DNA of 34,810 bases, from the NCBI GenBank assembly GCA_902517735.1, contig CABYDK010000002.1:25001-59810 (forward strand), read 5' to 3'. The DNA comes from an uncultured Pelagibacteraceae bacterium (lineage in GTDB: Bacteria; Pseudomonadota; Alphaproteobacteria; Pelagibacterales; Pelagibacteraceae). Shown in pieces: positions 18,042-25,255 of this stretch. The notes beneath the pieces were generated by a model, which was not told the origin of the DNA, ran no database searches, and was given only the letters and a program-made list of their open reading frames with translations. The position numbers and the translations under genes were made by a program. Within the stretch, counting starts at the first letter, position 1; each line of letters begins with the position of its first letter.

Positions 18042-19733
18042 ATGATTGATACAATAGTCTTTCTTCTATTTTTTTATTTATCGCTTATGTCTGTACTTGG
18101 TTTTGGATTATTGTTTCAAAATATATTTTTTGGAACCATAAAAAATCTTGAGGATCAAAAGATAATTTATATTGGGTTTTATGGATTATTTTCATTAACC
18201 TTAATTTCTCTTTTATCAAGTTTGTTTGTTCCACATAACTTTATACACAATATATTACTTCATTTTTTTGGTATTATTTTTTTTATATTTATTAAATTTG
18301 AAAATAAAAAAATATATTTAAAAACTATATTAATTATTTCTATTTTAATAATTGTAGCATTATTCATTTCTAAAACTCATGATGATTTTTCATATTATCA
18401 TCTTCCATTCACAAAATATTTAACTGAACACAAAGTTATTTTTGGTATGGGAAATCTTTTACATGGATATAAGTTATTATCTTCTTTATTTTTTTTAAAC
18501 TCAATATTTTATTTACCTTTAATTGAATTTTATTCTTTTCATTTTACTTCATTATTATTTTTAATTTTTTTTAATTTTTTTTTATATAAAGAAATTTTTT
18601 CAAAAAAAATTCATGAAGTTATAAAGTATTTGTATTTATTTACTTTTGTATTTTTTAATTTATCCTTTAATAGAATTGCAGAATACGGGACGGATAAAGT
18701 CGGTCAGCTATTAATTGTACTTTTAATTATTAAGATTTTTCAATTAACTTGTTTCGAAAAGAGGAAAACTAATTTTGATAATATTTTATTGTTAATGCCT
18801 TTAATGGCATTTTGTTTGACTCTTAAGACATATTTTTTACCTTATATATTAATAGGCTTAACAATAGTTTTTTTTAAAAAAAAAATTTTTAATATTTTGA
18901 TAACCATATGTTATTCAAAGTCTTTTTTTATTTTTGTATCTTCTTTATTTATTTATTTTTTTCATCACTTTATTTCGACAGGTTGTATAATTTCACCAAT
19001 TAGCGCAACATGTTTTGGTGACAATTTAAATTGGGCACAAAATAAAGCTCATTATGAGGGTTTATCAAACTGGTTAGAACAGTGGGCAAAAGCTGGTGCT
19101 GGACCAAATTTTAGGATTGATGATCCTATGACTTATATTCAAAATTTTAATTGGGTTCCTAGGTGGCTAGAATTTTATTTTATGGGAAAAGTTAAAGATC
19201 AATTATTAATACTCACATTAATTTTTTTAGTAATTTTCTTTTTATTTAAAAAATTAAGATATAGACCAAAAAATTTAATTATAAAAAAAGATATCATATT
19301 TTTTTACACTATAATTTTTGTGATATTTTCCATATGGTTTACTAATCATCCCCAGTTAAGATATGGAGGTTATTCAATATCTTTTTTAGTTATATCAATC
19401 CCTTTAGCTTTATTGTTTCAAAATTTTGAAAACAAAAATTTTTTTAAAAAAAAATTATCGTATTTAACAATTTTAATATTAGTCATTTTTAATTTGAAAA
19501 ATATCGTAAGAATAAATGATGAAATTCATAGAACAGACCACTATAAATATGACAATTTTCCATTTTTTGCTATTCCAGAAAAAAAATATATTTTTGAGGC
19601 TACTGAATCAGGTTTAATTGTTTACAAAACCAAAGGTCATTGCTGGAATATACCATCACCTTGTGTTCAGAGTTTGGGAAAATTAAAACTAAAAACTATA
19701 AAAAAAAATGGATATTATTTTTTTTATAAATAA
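18042..19733 (+). CDS. Multi-pass membrane protein of polysaccharide locus, function unknown
   Basis: The protein has 563 residues with about twelve hydrophobic segments. A hydrophilic loop follows KTHDDFSYYHLPFTKYL (about 110-126), and a larger loop at about 320-385 contains a Cys-rich stretch (GCIISPISATCFGDN) and several Trp residues. An acidic motif in an early loop (HDD) and a large extracytoplasmic loop resemble GT-C glycosyltransferases. They also resemble a group of LPS-locus membrane proteins known as LIC_10190-like; this similarity is from memory and tentative. It could be a GT-C transferase or a polymerase-like protein. No Wzy or O-antigen ligase is otherwise recognised in the island. 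The 47 bases before it are A/T-rich without a clear promoter. Confidence 0.6.
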   Translation: MIDTIVFLLFFYLSLMSVLGFGLLFQNIFFGTIKNLEDQKIIYIGFYGLFSLTLISLLSSLFVPHNFIHNILLHFFGIIFFIFIKFENKKIYLKTILIISILIIVALFISKTHDDFSYYHLPFTKYLTEHKVIFGMGNLLHGYKLLSSLFFLNSIFYLPLIEFYSFHFTSLLFLIFFNFFLYKEIFSKKIHEVIKYLYLFTFVFFNLSFNRIAEYGTDKVGQLLIVLLIIKIFQLTCFEKRKTNFDNILLLMPLMAFCLTLKTYFLPYILIGLTIVFFKKKIFNILITICYSKSFFIFVSSLFIYFFHHFISTGCIISPISATCFGDNLNWAQNKAHYEGLSNWLEQWAKAGAGPNFRIDDPMTYIQNFNWVPRWLEFYFMGKVKDQLLILTLIFLVIFFLFKKLRYRPKNLIIKKDIIFFYTIIFVIFSIWFTNHPQLRYGGYSISFLVISIPLALLFQNFENKNFFKKKLSYLTILILVIFNLKNIVRINDEIHRTDHYKYDNFPFFAIPEKKYIFEATESGLIVYKTKGHCWNIPSPCVQSLGKLKLKTIKKNGYYFFYK

Positions 19734-19750
19734 ATAGAAATAAAATAATA

Positions 19751-20467
19751 ATGTTTTATTCCAAATTAATAATAGCAGTTTTGAACTTTTTTGATTATTT
19801 TCAACAAAAAAAAATTATAAAATTAATAGAAACTAAATTTACAAACCCAATAATTGTATTTGATATAGGAGCTCATTATGGAGAGACAATCAAACTATTT
19901 TTAAAGAAACTGAAAATTGAAAAAATATATTCTTTTGAAGCAAGTCCTAAAAATTTTCAAGTATTAAAAAAGAGAATTTCTAAAAATCCAATTAACAAGG
20001 TAGAAATTTATAATTTTGGCCTAGGGGATAAAATATCAGAAACTTATATTAACCAAGCAATAGAATCTTCCTCATCAACTTTGAACGAATTGAACAAAGA
20101 TTCGAATTATTTAAAAAAAAAATTGAGAATTCTAAACATCAAAAATAAAAATAATTTTTCTCATAAACTTCCAATTAAGATATTAACTTTAGACTCTTTT
20201 ATAGAAAAAAATGATATTAAAAATATAGATTTGTTAAAAATAGACACAGAGGGTTATGAGTTTAATATATTAAAAGGATTATCAAAATATATTAATATTG
20301 CTAGGTTGATATATTTTGAACATCATTATGACGACATGATAATAAAGAATTATAAATTTGGAGATATTCACAAATTTTTAATAAATAATCATTTTAAGAT
20401 GATTAAAAAAAGCAAAATGTTATTTAGAAAATCATTTGAATATGTTTATGAAAATCAAAAAGTGTAA
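19751..20467 (+). CDS. FkbM-family methyltransferase
   Basis: This is a SAM-dependent O-methyltransferase of 238 residues. The SAM motif VFDIGAHYGE is at 36-45, and the ribose-binding YSFEASPKNFQ at 60-70. The FkbM hallmark DLLKIDTEGYEFNILKG comes at about 167-183. Family members methylate sugars or polyketides, and several act in polysaccharide clusters. The substrate here is probably a sugar of the surface glycan (inference). It is the last forward gene of the island and converges with the reverse-strand fusion gene, leaving 26 bases between the stops. No hairpin-plus-T-run terminator is visible in that gap. Confidence 0.87.
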   Translation: MFYSKLIIAVLNFFDYFQQKKIIKLIETKFTNPIIVFDIGAHYGETIKLFLKKLKIEKIYSFEASPKNFQVLKKRISKNPINKVEIYNFGLGDKISETYINQAIESSSSTLNELNKDSNYLKKKLRILNIKNKNNFSHKLPIKILTLDSFIEKNDIKNIDLLKIDTEGYEFNILKGLSKYINIARLIYFEHHYDDMIIKNYKFGDIHKFLINNHFKMIKKSKMLFRKSFEYVYENQKV

Positions 20468-20493
20468 AGTTTTATTGCAATTTATTATTCAAA

Positions 20494-21918
20494 TCACCTT
20501 TTCATTCTTAATTTATAATAAGCTATAAAGACAATACATAACATTCTCAAAGCATTTGAGATTACTGAAGTCATTTTAGTTTCATTTTCTTTTCTCTCAT
20601 AATATGTAACTGGTACTTCTGTAATTTTTAAATTGTTTTTATACGCACTAATTAAAAGATCAAAATCTCCCCATAAATCTTTCATTCCCCAACTAGAAAT
20701 ATCCTTTTTAATTTTAATCCAATCTTTTTTGTAAAAAATTTTTGTCCCGCATAAAGTATCAGTTATTTTTTTTCTAAATAACAAACTAAATAAACCTGCA
20801 AAAAAACTATTACCAATAAAGTTAGTAAATTTCATAGCACCATCTTTTTGGGGATAAATCATCCTGGTGCAGTTTATAAAATCCGCATTTGTTTTCTTTA
20901 ATACATTTATTGAGAATTCAATATCTTTAAAACTTACAGTGAGATCTGCATCATATATAACAATTATATCTCCATTTGAAAGATCAATACCTTTATAAAC
21001 ATTTTCAGATTTACATATACCAGGACCATTATATTTTATAATTTTATAATTATTTAAATTTTCTGATAACTTATCAATTTCATTTATTGTATTATCTGTG
21101 GATTCGTCATCACCAAACAAATATTCATTTGTTTGATTATTTTCTCTAATTTCTTTTTCAAATGTTTTTATGTTATCTTCTTCATTTTTACATGGAATTA
21201 TAAAAGAGACTTGCAATTTATTTTCTCCTGATAAATCTTGATCTTTTTTTTTTAATATTGTTATATTGGAAAGGCAAAAAACATTTAATAAAGGCAATCT
21301 AAATATTCTATTTAGTAAATTTGTAAAAAAAGGAATATAAATTGGTAGTGCTATAATTTTTTCATTTCTGATCACCTCTAAATTACAACTTGAATATAAA
21401 TTTTCCAAATAAGATGAAGGTAAAAAATTATTTTTTTTAGGAGAAAAATTTAAAAAAAATTTTAATAATTTTATTAAAATCATCCAAATCATATTTTTTG
21501 AGAGTATAATAATTTTCGCATCATTTTTTATAATTTTAGATAAATTTAATAAATTTGATGTAGGATTTGATTGATGTTCAATATCTGAAATTAATATTGT
21601 ATCACATTCAGGTAATATTTTTTGCCAATCGTTATTTATATATTGGATATTAGGATTATAGTCTATCTGATATTTTTCATCTATCTCTTTAATGTATATT
21701 TTTTTAGAATTAATATTTTTCCCTAAAATAGAATTACCAGCACAAAAAATAAAAATATCTTTCGTGTTATCTATGCAGTTATTAATGAAACTGGAAATTT
21801 CAGTAAATAAAAAATTTTTTTTTTTTAAAAAGTTAATTCTTTTTTCAAAATTTGATTTAAAAAATGAAATACTAGAATTCAAATAGTATTCGTATTTATG
21901 TAATTTGGAATTATCCAT
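20494..21918 (-). CDS. Methyltransferase-like domain fused to GT2 glycosyltransferase
   Basis: The protein has 474 residues and two domains. Residues about 50-225 look like a class I methyltransferase fold with a degenerate glycine loop (IFIFCAGNSILG at 55-66) and a helix at about 144-157. Residues 236-474 form a DPM1-like GT2: VSFIIPCKNEEDN (237-249), GDDESTDNT (269-277), the metal-binding DAD at 323-325, and LCGTKIFYKKDW. The C-terminal ~40 residues are hydrophobic but short. It is transcribed away from the 5S gene, on the opposite strand. The degenerate N-terminal motif may mean the methyltransferase part is structural. Its donor may be a polyprenyl-linked or nucleotide sugar; this is not decided by sequence. 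Confidence 0.78.
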   Translation of the reverse strand: MDNSKLHKYEYYLNSSISFFKSNFEKRINFLKKKNFLFTEISSFINNCIDNTKDIFIFCAGNSILGKNINSKKIYIKEIDEKYQIDYNPNIQYINNDWQKILPECDTILISDIEHQSNPTSNLLNLSKIIKNDAKIIILSKNMIWMILIKLLKFFLNFSPKKNNFLPSSYLENLYSSCNLEVIRNEKIIALPIYIPFFTNLLNRIFRLPLLNVFCLSNITILKKKDQDLSGENKLQVSFIIPCKNEEDNIKTFEKEIRENNQTNEYLFGDDESTDNTINEIDKLSENLNNYKIIKYNGPGICKSENVYKGIDLSNGDIIVIYDADLTVSFKDIEFSINVLKKTNADFINCTRMIYPQKDGAMKFTNFIGNSFFAGLFSLLFRKKITDTLCGTKIFYKKDWIKIKKDISSWGMKDLWGDFDLLISAYKNNLKITEVPVTYYERKENETKMTSVISNALRMLCIVFIAYYKLRMKR

Positions 21919-22005
21919 AATTAATTAATTTTTTACAAAATTTAATACTTTTTTAAAGATATCATATATTTCTAATAAAGCAGAAAAATCAATAATATTT
22001 GATAG

Positions 22006-22033
22006 TTTACAATTCATATTAAATGTTTATAAA
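22006..22033 (+). promoter_or_regulatory. Candidate sigma-70 promoter for the detached 5S rRNA
   Basis: TTTACA at 22006-22011 and TATAAA at 22028-22033 are separated by 16 bases. Transcription would begin about 7 bases after the -10 box, at the predicted 5S 5' end (22040). Each hexamer matches the consensus at 5 of 6 positions. In sequence this A/T-rich such pairs arise easily by chance, so the placement relative to the 5S end is the main support. The whole 21919-22039 gap otherwise holds only A/T-rich sequence with no gene, and would also have to contain the promoter of the reverse-strand fusion gene. Confidence 0.45.
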
Positions 22034-22039
22034 CCCTTC

Positions 22040-22155
22040 TGCCGGTGATTATTGCGAAAGTGTTATACCCGATCCCATTCCGAACTCGGAAGTCAAGCCT
22101 TTCAGCGCCGATGGTACTTTGTCTTAAGATATGGGAGAGTAGGTCATTGCCGGCA
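22040..22155 (+). rRNA. rrf: 5S ribosomal RNA
   Basis: The gene starts TGCCGGTGATTA and ends ATTGCCGGCA, and these ends pair as helix I. Internal conserved blocks are CCGATCCCATTCCGAACTCG, then AGCGCCGATGGTA and ATGGGAGAGTAGG, all characteristic of bacterial 5S. Its length, about 116 bases, is normal. The exact ends are inferred from helix I pairing. It stands alone, 21.8 kb from 23S, directly upstream of rpmJ, with no terminator hairpin and T-run between them, so the two may be co-transcribed. Confidence 0.95.
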
Positions 22156-22168
22156 TGAAAAAAATATT

Positions 22169-22294
22169 ATGAAAATCAAAAGCTCACTAAAATCTATTAA
22201 AAAAAGAGATCTCAATTCCAAGTTAGTAAGAAGACGTGGAAGAGTTTATATTATTAATAAAACTAATCCGAAATTTAAAGCAAGACAAAAATAA
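22169..22294 (+). CDS. rpmJ: Ribosomal protein L36 (bL36), zinc-free type
   Basis: This is a 41-residue basic protein starting [20 protein letters not shown] and continuing [20 protein letters not shown]. It matches the bL36 pattern of alphaproteobacteria. The four zinc ligands (three Cys and a His) of the classical protein are absent, so it belongs to the C-minus type. It is a component of the 50S subunit that contacts 23S rRNA. The ATG at 22169 begins 13 bases after the 5S gene, and its stop lies 4 bases before the next start. The gene is too short for most automatic thresholds but is unmistakable. Confidence 0.95.
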   Translation: MKIKSSLKSIKKRDLNSKLVRRRGRVYIINKTNPKFKARQK

Positions 22295-22298
22295 GTTT

Positions 22299-22409
22299 AT
22301 GGACAATGAAAACCATAAAAATACATGGAATAATTTTACCAAGTTTGTTTTATGGGGTACAGCTGCGGTAATACTAGTTCTTGTTTTAATGGCAATATTT
22401 CTTTTATAG
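22299..22409 (+). CDS. Small aa3-type cytochrome c oxidase subunit IV-like peptide
   Basis: A 36-residue protein begins MDNENHKNTWNNFTKF and ends in one transmembrane helix (about residues 17-36, VLWGTAAVILVLVLMAIFLL). A short hydrophilic head with a Trp followed by a single C-terminal helix is the pattern of the bacterial aa3 oxidase subunit IV family, which accompanies the heme-copper oxidase in alphaproteobacteria. In several alphaproteobacterial genomes this gene precedes the transhydrogenase genes (recollection, not checked). It starts 4 bases after rpmJ, and its TAG lies 6 bases before the pntAA ATG. Because of the small size the assignment rests on architecture and context. Confidence 0.7.
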   Translation: MDNENHKNTWNNFTKFVLWGTAAVILVLVLMAIFLL

Positions 22410-22415
22410 TTGCCA

Positions 22416-23504
22416 ATGAATTTAGTTTCGATTTCAGAGAATAAAAATCTTGAAAAAAGAATAGCTATTACTCCAGAAATAGCAAAAAAATATATTAGTT
22501 TAGGTTTTAATTTATTTTTACCAAAAGATTATGGATCTCATTTAGGTTTTAAAGATAATAATTATAAAGATTTAGGAGTAAAAATTTTAGATGATGAAAA
22601 TGAAATTATTAGTAATGCAAATGTGATTATTCAATTAAATTTACCTGATGAAGAAAAACTTTCAACTTTAAAAGAAGATCAAACTCTCGTCGGGTCATTA
22701 AATACTTTTGTTAATAAAAAAAAACTAGACACTCTGAAAACTAAAAAAATTAATTGTTTTTCTTTGGAGCTCCTACCAAGGATAACAAGAGCTCAGTCGA
22801 TGGACATTTTATCGTCTCAAGCCAACTTAGCAGGATATAAAGCTGTGATAGAAGCATTTCAAATTTATGAGAGAGCAATTCCTATGATGATGACTGCAGC
22901 TGGTACTATACCTGCAGCTAAAGTTCTAATTGTTGGAGCTGGTGTAGCTGGTTTACAAGCTGTTGCAACTGCAAAAAGAATGGGAGCATTAGTATTCGCA
23001 ACCGATGTAAGAATGGCCTCCAAAGAACAGGTAGAAAGTTTGGGAGGAAAATTTTTAACAGTAGAAGGTGCTGAAAATTTAGAGACTGAAGGAGGGTATG
23101 CTAAAGAAGCATCGGAAGATTTCAAAAAAAAACAAGAAGAACTACTTTCGGAAACTTTAAAAAAAATTGATATAGTAATTTGTACTGCTTTAATTCCTGG
23201 AAAAGAAGCACCAAAAATTATTAAAGAGGAAATGTTTAAAAATTTTCAACAAGGCACAGTTATATATGATCTAGCAGCAATTCAAGGAGGGAATACAGTA
23301 TTTACAGAAGTTGATAAAATTGTAGAAAAAAATGGAGTTAAAATTTTAGGAGAAGCGAATATATTAAACAAATTACCAGTATCAGCTTCTAATTTATATG
23401 CTAAAAATATGTTTAACTTTATTTCTAATTTATATGATAAAGAAAATAAAAGATTAAATATTAACTTAGAAGACGAGATTATTGAAAAAACATTAATTAA
23501 ATAA
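22416..23504 (+). CDS. pntAA: NAD(P) transhydrogenase subunit alpha 1 (dI domain)
   Basis: The soluble NAD(H)-binding component of the proton-translocating transhydrogenase, which makes NADPH from NADH and the proton gradient. The start SENKNLEKRIAITPE shows the AlaDH/PNT N-terminal domain. The Rossmann fingerprint VLIVGAGVAGLQAV is followed by FATDVR carrying the Asp that binds the NAD ribose. RAQSMDILSSQANLAGYKAV is the family's conserved hydride-transfer region. I chose ATG at 22416; a TTG at 22410 directly after the upstream stop is in frame and would add two residues. The alpha subunit is split into two genes, as in Rhodospirillum, and the second begins 4 bases later. Confidence 0.93.
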   Translation: MNLVSISENKNLEKRIAITPEIAKKYISLGFNLFLPKDYGSHLGFKDNNYKDLGVKILDDENEIISNANVIIQLNLPDEEKLSTLKEDQTLVGSLNTFVNKKKLDTLKTKKINCFSLELLPRITRAQSMDILSSQANLAGYKAVIEAFQIYERAIPMMMTAAGTIPAAKVLIVGAGVAGLQAVATAKRMGALVFATDVRMASKEQVESLGGKFLTVEGAENLETEGGYAKEASEDFKKKQEELLSETLKKIDIVICTALIPGKEAPKIIKEEMFKNFQQGTVIYDLAAIQGGNTVFTEVDKIVEKNGVKILGEANILNKLPVSASNLYAKNMFNFISNLYDKENKRLNINLEDEIIEKTLIK

Positions 23505-23508
23505 AACG

Positions 23509-23817
23509 ATGGAAATAGACCCTTTTATATTTAGATTAAGTATTTTTATACTATCAATATTTGTTGGATACTATGTTGTTTGGAGTGTAACACCATCACT
23601 TCATACTCCTTTAATGTCAGTTACAAACGCTATCTCATCAGTAATAATTGTAGGTGCAATTATTGCAGCTTTATCGAGTGATGATGGAGTAGTATTTTCT
23701 TCATCTAGTGTTTATGGATTTTTGGCCATTGTTTTGGCGGCGGTAAATATTTTTGGTGGATTTCTAGTTACACAAAGAATGTTGGCAATGTATAAAAAAA
23801 AGAAAAAGGATAAATAA
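23509..23817 (+). CDS. pntAB: NAD(P) transhydrogenase subunit alpha 2 (membrane dII part)
   Basis: A 102-residue membrane protein with three or four hydrophobic segments. VWSVTPSLHTPLMSVTNAIS near residues 23-42 is the strongly conserved proton-channel region of the alpha-subunit membrane domain, and VNIFGGFLVTQRMLAMYKKK marks the C-terminal end. The length matches the stand-alone PntAB type. It combines with the beta subunit to form the proton channel. It lies between pntAA and pntB with gaps of 4 and 3 bases, so the three are surely one operon. Confidence 0.94.
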   Translation: MEIDPFIFRLSIFILSIFVGYYVVWSVTPSLHTPLMSVTNAISSVIIVGAIIAALSSDDGVVFSSSSVYGFLAIVLAAVNIFGGFLVTQRMLAMYKKKKKDK

Positions 23818-23820
23818 ATA

Positions 23821-25218
23821 ATGTCAGCAAATCTTTCAGCAACAATATATTTAATTTCAGGCGTATTATTTATCTTAGCTTTAAGAGGATTATCTTCACC
23901 AGAAACTTCAAGACAAGGTAACTTATTCGGTATAATCGGGATGATAATTGCAATTTCAGTTACTTTTCTTTCAGTAGATAATTTTACATCTGGATTTATA
24001 TATGTATTAATATTTTTAGCTATTGGTGGAAGCATAGGTGCTTTTATAGCTTATAGAATACCCATGACGGCAATGCCTGAATTAGTAGCAGGGTTTCATA
24101 GTTTGGTAGGTTTAGCTGCTGTTTTTGTCGCAATATCCGCTTTTATAAATCCGGAGGCATTTAATCTTGGAACACCAGGAAACATTAAACTTGCTAGTTT
24201 AATTGAAATGACAATAGGAGCTGCTGTAGGTGCAATTACATTTTCTGGATCTGTTATTGCTTTTTTGAAACTTCAAGGAATAATGTCAGGGGCCCCGATC
24301 ACCTTTAAAGGTCAGCATATACTAAATGCGTTAATATTATTATCAATAATTGTTTTAATTTTTTATCTTTGTTCAACTCAATCATCCAATTTGTTTTGGA
24401 TTTTAATCGCTGTGTCTTTTCTAATTGGTTTTTTAATAATAATTCCTATTGGTGGAGCAGATATGCCCGTAGTGATTTCTATGTTAAATTCATATTCTGG
24501 TTGGGCGGCAGCTGGTATTGGTTTTACTTTAGAAAATACAGCTTTAATAATTACAGGTGCATTAGTAGGCTCTTCAGGTGCAATACTTTCCTACATAATG
24601 TGTAAAGGAATGAATAGATCATTTTTTAATGTTATATTAGGCGGCTTTGGTGGAACAGAACAAAGCAGTGGTAATAAAAATATAGAACAAAGGCCTGTCA
24701 AAAGTGGAAATGCAGATGATGCTGCTTTTTTGATGAAAAATGCATCTTCAGTAATAATTGTTCCTGGTTATGGAATGGCTGTAGCACAAGCCCAGCATGC
24801 ACTTAGAGAAATGGTAGATACTTTAAAAAAAAATGATATTAAAGTTACATATGCAATTCATCCAGTAGCAGGACGAATGCCAGGACATATGAATGTCTTA
24901 TTAGCAGAAGCGAATGTACCTTATGATGAGGTGTTTGAACTTGAAGAAATAAATAATGATTTTGTAAATGCTGATGTTGCTTTTGTAATAGGTGCAAATG
25001 ACGTAACAAATCCAGTTGCAAAAACGGATCCGCAAAGTCCAATTTACGGAATGCCAGTTTTGGATGTTGAAAAGTGTAAGTCCGTTTTATTTGTAAAGAG
25101 AAGTTTATCACCTGGATATGCTGGAATTGATAACGAATTGTTTTATAAAGAAAATACATTAATGTTATTTGCAGATGCAAAAAAAATGACTGAAGAAATT
25201 ACTAAAAATTTAGATTAG
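23821..25218 (+). CDS. pntB: NAD(P) transhydrogenase subunit beta
   Basis: The beta subunit supplies the rest of the membrane channel (dII) and the NADP(H)-binding domain (dIII). The first 265 residues or so are hydrophobic helices containing the conserved MPELVAGFHSLVGLAAV and MLNSYSGWAAAGIGF blocks. The NADP domain has IVPGYGMAVAQAQHALREM, HPVAGRMPGHMNVLLAEA and GANDVTNPVAKTDP near the C-terminus. At 465 residues it is full length. It starts 3 bases after pntAB. In a cell with a streamlined central metabolism this complex would be an important NADPH source (inference). Confidence 0.96.
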   Translation: MSANLSATIYLISGVLFILALRGLSSPETSRQGNLFGIIGMIIAISVTFLSVDNFTSGFIYVLIFLAIGGSIGAFIAYRIPMTAMPELVAGFHSLVGLAAVFVAISAFINPEAFNLGTPGNIKLASLIEMTIGAAVGAITFSGSVIAFLKLQGIMSGAPITFKGQHILNALILLSIIVLIFYLCSTQSSNLFWILIAVSFLIGFLIIIPIGGADMPVVISMLNSYSGWAAAGIGFTLENTALIITGALVGSSGAILSYIMCKGMNRSFFNVILGGFGGTEQSSGNKNIEQRPVKSGNADDAAFLMKNASSVIIVPGYGMAVAQAQHALREMVDTLKKNDIKVTYAIHPVAGRMPGHMNVLLAEANVPYDEVFELEEINNDFVNADVAFVIGANDVTNPVAKTDPQSPIYGMPVLDVEKCKSVLFVKRSLSPGYAGIDNELFYKENTLMLFADAKKMTEEITKNLD

Positions 25219-25255
25219 TAATTATAATTATAAAAGACTATCAGTTTTAATAGCC

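Larger units (their letters stand above)
244..22039. other. Surface-glycan genomic island splitting the rRNA operon (SAR11 HVR2-type position)
   Basis: Everything between the 23S 3' end and the 5S gene is surface-polysaccharide related: transporter, sugar-nucleotide enzymes, glycosyltransferases and decorating transferases. Composition is visibly more A/T-rich and proteins more Lys/Asn-rich than in the core genes after 22040. Gene order changes strand at 3941-5493 and 20494-21918, which suggests modular assembly. No integrase, transposase, tRNA-type attachment site or flanking direct repeat is seen, so exchange by homologous recombination in the flanking rRNA and core genes is the simplest inference. 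From memory, SAR11 genomes carry their second hypervariable region at this position. Confidence 0.85.

Noticed and set aside
244-22039. Prophage, insertion sequence or CRISPR array in the island
   Set aside because: I found no integrase, transposase, terminal inverted repeats, regularly spaced repeats or phage genes. A-tracts and low complexity are explained by base composition.
22052-22294. Open frame reading through the 5S gene into rpmJ (80 residues)
   Set aside because: The first half is 5S rRNA. The real protein is the 41-residue L36 starting at 22169.
22865-23125. Reverse-strand open frame inside pntAA (86 residues) and similar ones in pntB and gap
   Set aside because: These are antisense shadows of strongly conserved genes with no family features of their own.
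25219-25255. CTAT...ATAG hairpin after pntB as a terminator
   Set aside because: It has only four A/T-rich pairs and no T-run follows; it is too weak to call.
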